From assembly GCA_964353015.1 (NCBI GenBank), contig CAYGUA010000006.1, positions 1-64,000 of the forward strand: a stretch of 64,000 nt of DNA. Reading direction: 5' to 3'. The DNA is from JAMZMI01 sp964353015 (GTDB taxonomy: Bacteria; Bacteroidota; Bacteroidia; Cytophagales; Cyclobacteriaceae). The notes under the pieces are model-generated. The model was given only the letters and a program-made list of their open reading frames with translations, did no database searches and was not told where the DNA came from. The position numbers were made by a program, and so were the translations under genes. This document shows, in pieces, positions 60,327-64,000 of the stretch. Numbering within the stretch: position 1 is the first letter of the stretch; each line of letters starts with the position of its first letter.

Positions 60327-60866
60327 TCAGTCAATTTTGATTTCCATCACATAATCATTCATCCAGAAACCCTCTCCTATTTCATTGTCCTCCTCACGGA
60401 TGATTGCAAAACCTATGCGCTGATAAAACATCACAGCGGTATTTTTCCTATTCACATACAAGATTACACGCTCACTTTTCTCCTTTTTTGCGGCACTCAA
60501 CGCCTCATTGATTAGTGACCGACCAACTCCCATTCCTTGTGCTGAGGGAAGAATATAAATTTTATGAATTTTGGTTATGCCTCCTTCCAATCCTGATTGA
60601 AAAGATATAAATCCCAATGGACGTTGATCTTCCTCAGCTATGAGAAATTGATGCCCTTCCCTTTTTTGTTGATGCAATGATTCTTCGCTAAACATCCATT
60701 CCAGCATATAATTTATCTGCTGCATGGAGATTACTTCTGCATAAGTGATTGGCCAGGTTTCCTTGGCTATTTTCCTGATAATTGGAAAATCTGCCTCTGA
60801 AGCTTTGGTGATATTTATAATTTCGGGTTCTTTTCTAAAAGAACCTGACAATTTTGAAACGGACAT
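60327..60866 (-). CDS. GNAT-family N-acetyltransferase
   Basis: A 179-residue protein: ITKASEADFPIIRKIAKETW at the start, acetyl-CoA-binding LPSAQGMGVGRSLINEAL (Q-x-x-G-x-G), RVILYVNRKNTAVMFYQRIGF near the C-terminus. All GNAT core motifs are present; the acceptor is unknown. Its ATG abuts the stop of the GH3 gene with no spacing (TAAATG), so translation is coupled. Confidence 0.93.
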   Translation of the reverse strand: MSVSKLSGSFRKEPEIINITKASEADFPIIRKIAKETWPITYAEVISMQQINYMLEWMFSEESLHQQKREGHQFLIAEEDQRPLGFISFQSGLEGGITKIHKIYILPSAQGMGVGRSLINEALSAAKKEKSERVILYVNRKNTAVMFYQRIGFAIIREEDNEIGEGFWMNDYVMEIKID

Positions 60867-63245
60867 TTATTCAGGTTTTAATTCATTGATATTTTTGGTT
60901 GGAACCAATACCTTATTCACTTTTTCTACAATGATTTCATTATCCACAACCAACTTTCCTTCACTCATAATAGTCTCGCTTGACGCACCGATCCTTACTT
61001 TGTACTCACCCGGCTCAATCACCCATGCAGATCTAGCTGAATCAAAAGATGCAAGTTCTCGGGCATTAATTTCAAAATCAATTTTTTGAGATTCTCCTGT
61101 CTGTAACAGTTTGGTTTTAGCAAAACCCTTAAGCTCTTGAAAAGGTTTATCCATGGAAATGGCAGGAGCAGAAATATATAGCTGAACTACTTCTTTCCCG
61201 GCTACTTCTCCCGAATTTTTTATCTCCACTGAAACCATCGATTTGTCCACAAATGAGTCCGAACTTATATTAACGTCTGAATAATCAAAACTTGTATAAG
61301 ACATTCCAAATCCAAAAGGAAAGGCTGGCTTGACGCCAAATGTCTGAAAATAGCGATATCCTACATAAATACCTTCGTCATAGACAACCTCAGAATCAAA
61401 TCCCAAACTCATGGCGCCCATTTTCTTTTCAACTGCTCCAGGTACATTTATTCCTGGGAAATTATCAGATGAGGACACATCATCGTACTTTTCAGGGAAA
61501 GTAGTAGTCAATTTCCCTGAAGGATTGACTTTACCAAGGACTACATCAGCTACCGCATGTCCGGCTTCCTGGCCTCCCTGCCAAGCTAGCAAAATAGCAT
61601 CAGCATAATCACTCCAGTTGGCTGTTTCAATCACATTTCCAATATTCAAGATTACTATGACTGGCTTTCCAGCAGCTCTGTAAGCTTTGGAAACAGTTTT
61701 GATCATATCTAATTCGGCTTGTGTCAGCTGATAATCAGCTTCCATTTCCCTATCCTGAAACTCACCGCAATTTCTAGATATGGTAATCATACCGACATCA
61801 GTTGATTTGACCTGATCGTTCAATAATGCGGCATCCAATATCAGCTCTGGGATTGGAGGCAAAAGAGAAAAGAAAAATTCCTTTTTAGGAAGTTTGGCTT
61901 TTTCAACCTCAATGTATTTTTCATAAACATCTCTCAGGTTTTGATCTACAGGTTTATTTGCCTTTTCAAAACCTTCAACAAGTGATACGGTATAAGCCTC
62001 ATTCACATCACCACTACCAGTTCCACCGGCTACAAAATCATACGAACCAACTCCAAAAGCAGCTATTTTATTGATTGAAGTTGATAATGGTAATGTCTTA
62101 TTATTATTTTTCAATAAAACCGCACCTTCAGCTGCAGCTCTTCTGGCCAGATCAGCATGTGCCGGTAGGTCTGGTTTATCAGAATATTTATAACCAGAAA
62201 ATGAATTGGACTTAAATACAGTTTTTAAAATACGAGAGACATTGGCATCTAAAATCTTTTCGTCCAAATTTCCACTTTTCACTGCTTCTGCAATCATTTT
62301 TGACTGGTTTACATTACCAGGCATGATTATATCATTACCCGCTTTCATTTGTTGCACAGGATCATCTCCTGCAAACCAATCTGTAGTCACCATACCTTCA
62401 AATCCCCACTCATCTCGCAATATGGTATTGAGCAATTCACCATTTTGTGAAGTATAAATTCCGTTGAGCTTATTATATGAACTCATCACCGTCCATGGCT
62501 GAGCTTCCTTTACAGCTATTTCAAATCCCCGCAAATATATTTCCCGTAATGCACGCTCACTTACAATCACATCAACTGACATGCGGTTAGTTTCCTGATT
62601 GTTTGCCACAAAATGCTTCAGCGAAGTGCCTACACCATTTGACTCTATGCCATTAATCATAGCAGCTCCCAGTTTACCACCAATCAATGGATCTTCAGAA
62701 TAATATTCGAAATTCCGACCTGAAAGTGGATTTCTATGAATATTCATAGCAGGTGCTAACAGCACATCAACTCCATAATCACGCACTTCTTCACCCATTG
62801 CTATTCCAACTTGATTCACCAAATCAATATCCCAACTCGAAGCAAGCAACGATGCAATCGGAAAAGCTGTGCAATAAAAAGTCTGGTCGGTTCCTTCTCT
62901 TGTAGGATTGATTCGCAAACCGGCTGGGCCATCTGCCAAGATCATCCCGGCTATTCCCAATTCAGGATAATCAATTGTACTTCCTGCTTGGCCTGATACT
63001 TTTTCGGCGGTTTTGGGTGGCGGCATACCAGGTAGCTCAAAGCCAATCCCAACAACCATTTCGGCTTTCTGATCTACAGTTAGGCGATCAATCAAATCGT
63101 TCACTCGCTTGTCTATATCCAGAGTCATATCTTCATAAGGCTCTATGGAGCCGTTTCCATTTAGATCATCAGCCATATTGATCTTCTTGCTGCAAGAAGT
63201 AAAAACAAAGCTGCCAATAAGGAGGGTGTAAATAAGTTTTTTCAT
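60867..63245 (-). CDS. GH3-family beta-glucosidase lipoprotein
   Basis: A 792-residue protein: lipoprotein signal (FVFTSC, Cys18), a short acidic Ca-binding-like DLNGNGSIEPYEDM, then the GH3 barrel with nucleophile Asp289 in MVTTDWFAGDDP, substrate-binding KHF (210-212), and the C-terminal beta-sandwich and fibronectin-type domain (GEVAGKEVVQLYISAPAI). It hydrolyses beta-glucosides at the cell surface or periplasm. It is transcribed divergently from a Nudix-like regulator, and a palindrome lies over its predicted promoter. It precedes a GNAT gene without gap. Confidence 0.95.
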   Translation of the reverse strand: MKKLIYTLLIGSFVFTSCSKKINMADDLNGNGSIEPYEDMTLDIDKRVNDLIDRLTVDQKAEMVVGIGFELPGMPPPKTAEKVSGQAGSTIDYPELGIAGMILADGPAGLRINPTREGTDQTFYCTAFPIASLLASSWDIDLVNQVGIAMGEEVRDYGVDVLLAPAMNIHRNPLSGRNFEYYSEDPLIGGKLGAAMINGIESNGVGTSLKHFVANNQETNRMSVDVIVSERALREIYLRGFEIAVKEAQPWTVMSSYNKLNGIYTSQNGELLNTILRDEWGFEGMVTTDWFAGDDPVQQMKAGNDIIMPGNVNQSKMIAEAVKSGNLDEKILDANVSRILKTVFKSNSFSGYKYSDKPDLPAHADLARRAAAEGAVLLKNNNKTLPLSTSINKIAAFGVGSYDFVAGGTGSGDVNEAYTVSLVEGFEKANKPVDQNLRDVYEKYIEVEKAKLPKKEFFFSLLPPIPELILDAALLNDQVKSTDVGMITISRNCGEFQDREMEADYQLTQAELDMIKTVSKAYRAAGKPVIVILNIGNVIETANWSDYADAILLAWQGGQEAGHAVADVVLGKVNPSGKLTTTFPEKYDDVSSSDNFPGINVPGAVEKKMGAMSLGFDSEVVYDEGIYVGYRYFQTFGVKPAFPFGFGMSYTSFDYSDVNISSDSFVDKSMVSVEIKNSGEVAGKEVVQLYISAPAISMDKPFQELKGFAKTKLLQTGESQKIDFEINARELASFDSARSAWVIEPGEYKVRIGASSETIMSEGKLVVDNEIIVEKVNKVLVPTKNINELKPE

Positions 63246-63253
63246 GTTGTTTT

Positions 63254-63282
63254 TTTTAATGCGTCATATTGACACATTAAAA
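63254..63282. promoter_or_regulatory. 29-bp palindromic operator between GH3 and regulator genes
   Basis: TTTTAATGCGTCA (63254-63266) and TGACACATTAAAA (63270-63282) are reverse complements with one mismatch around TAT. Arms of 13 bp with a 3-nt centre are typical of a dimeric repressor site. It lies next to the gene of a Nudix-like regulator and covers the predicted GH3 -7 region. Confidence 0.75.
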
Positions 63283-63309
63283 CTATAGAAATATTTATCT
63301 TTATCCAAA
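63278..63309 (-). promoter_or_regulatory. Predicted GH3 promoter
   Basis: On the minus strand TTTG (63306-63309) is followed after 20 nt by TAGTTTTA (63278-63285), a 7 of 8 match to TAnnTTTG. The operator overlaps the -7 box and start point, so binding should repress. For the opposite gene a -7-like TATCTTTA lies at 63296-63303. Confidence 0.55.
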
Positions 63310-63340
63310 TTATCATCACTTCTGCGATAACTTGTGCCAC

Positions 63341-64000
63341 ATGATTTCCCTAGATTACACCGATTTACTCCCAGGCTTATCAGTTGATTGCGTGATATTT
63401 GGCTTTCACGACAGGGAAATGAGGGTTTTGCTTCTTAGGATGAAGGGGCAGGACAAATGGGCTTTGCCTGGCGGATTTATAGGCAAAAATGAAAATGTAG
63501 ATCTTGCAGCGGTCCGCGTACTAAAATTAAGAACGGGTCTTGACAACATTTTTCTTCAGCAATTTTATCTTTTTGGAAATATCGATCGAAGTAGTGCCAA
63601 CAATGGTCAAAATCTGGTGAATGAAGGAATCATCCCGGAAAGTGCACTTTCGTGGTTCAATCAGCGATTCAATACGCTTGGTTATTATGCTTTGGTTGAA
63701 TATTCGTTGGTAAATAACCCTTCACCAGACAATATATCTGACCAATGCGAATGGCATGCTATAAGCCACTTACCTGATCTAATCATAGATCATTTGGAAA
63801 TCCTCAATAAAGCTTATCATACGCTTCAGGATCATATTTCCAATAAACCTATTGGACTGAATTTGCTGCCAAAAAAATTCACCATGCCTGAGTTGCACGC
63901 TTTATATGAAACCGTACTTGATATTAAAATTGACAGAAGGAATTTTCAGCGTAAAATGCTCAGTTCCAATATTCTAATCAAGACTGATGAAAAGAAAGAA
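63341..64000 (+). CDS. Nudix-related transcriptional regulator (NrtR/AraR type), 3' end outside window
   Basis: 220 residues are visible, open to the window edge. The N-terminal Nudix fold (WALPGGFIGKNENVDLAAVRVLKLRTGL) has a broken Nudix box: the consensus GX5EX7REUXEEXGU glutamates are V and L/R here, so hydrolysis is unlikely. The C-terminal part (about residues 165-220: PKKFTMPELHALYETVLDIK, DRRNFQRKML) is a winged-helix DNA-binding region as in NrtR/AraR proteins, which repress sugar genes in Bacteroidota. Divergence from GH3 and the palindrome support control of that gene. The last residues are missing. Confidence 0.88.
   Translation, partial: MISLDYTDLLPGLSVDCVIFGFHDREMRVLLLRMKGQDKWALPGGFIGKNENVDLAAVRVLKLRTGLDNIFLQQFYLFGNIDRSSANNGQNLVNEGIIPESALSWFNQRFNTLGYYALVEYSLVNNPSPDNISDQCEWHAISHLPDLIIDHLEILNKAYHTLQDHISNKPIGLNLLPKKFTMPELHALYETVLDIKIDRRNFQRKMLSSNILIKTDEKKE

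Noticed and set aside
1..64000. CRISPR arrays, tRNA/rRNA genes, insertion sequences, prophage
   Set aside because: No regularly spaced direct repeats of CRISPR type, no tRNA cloverleaf, transposase or phage structural motif was recognised by eye.

Overview
The window looks like chromosomal DNA of a Bacteroidota bacterium, probably of the order Cytophagales. The evidence is a type IX secretion C-terminal sorting domain, Bacteroidota-type promoters (TAnnTTTG -7 boxes, clearest before mraZ), DUF2807, DUF1761 and DUF2306 proteins, two-component 'propeller' sensor kinases, and an FtsZ ending in a HDNVD-type tail. The species cannot be read from the sequence. No rRNA, tRNA, CRISPR, prophage or insertion sequence was recognised.

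Layout. 1-4.6 kb: the end of a small LTxxQ-motif protein, two secreted proteins (the second with a probable frameshift at its last codons), a SnoaL-like lipoprotein divergent from an HxlR regulator, and a cupin. 4.8-7.9 kb: a light-repair cassette of a photolyase/cryptochrome, an overlooked 50-residue DUF2256 zinc-ribbon protein, and a PhrB-like photolyase lacking the iron-sulfur cysteines. 7.9-20.7 kb: mixed genes (Fic enzyme, YitT transporter, WD40 protein, P-loop kinase, ADP-ribosylglycohydrolase-like lipoprotein, OmpA-like and coiled-coil pair, LytTR regulator with a DUF2306 membrane protein, MacB/FtsX-type permease, TylF-like methyltransferase, lipoprotein). 20.7-23.2 kb: two overlapping unknown envelope genes on the minus strand.

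23.3-39.5 kb (minus strand): a compact division and cell wall (dcw) cluster, mraZ-rsmH-ftsL-ftsI-murE-mraY-(four-helix ORF)-murD-ftsW-murG-murC-ftsQ-ftsA-ftsZ-(98-aa ORF). It has a readable promoter with MraZ boxes in front and a strong terminator behind. murF and ddl are not in it. A sixfold heptamer repeat fills the rsmH-ftsL gap, and an unknown helical protein is translationally coupled to murD.

40.1-53.1 kb: a six-gene operon of four membrane sensor histidine kinases with different sensor domains but nearly interchangeable kinase domains, a lone receiver and a receiver-kinase hybrid. A second lone receiver faces it on the other strand. No DNA-binding output is encoded there, so it looks like a many-inputs phosphorelay whose output lies elsewhere.

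53.3-64 kb: a DUF2807 protein, a 52-bp near-perfect palindrome before a small ORF, CorA, a protein-glutaminase-like enzyme, DUF1761, phosphofructokinase, an SLC45-type sugar transporter, an acetyltransferase, a GH3 beta-glucosidase, and, divergent from it, a regulator with a degenerate Nudix box (cut by the window edge). A palindrome between the last two overlaps the predicted GH3 promoter and suggests sugar-responsive control. All functional assignments come from reading motifs by eye; no database search was run.
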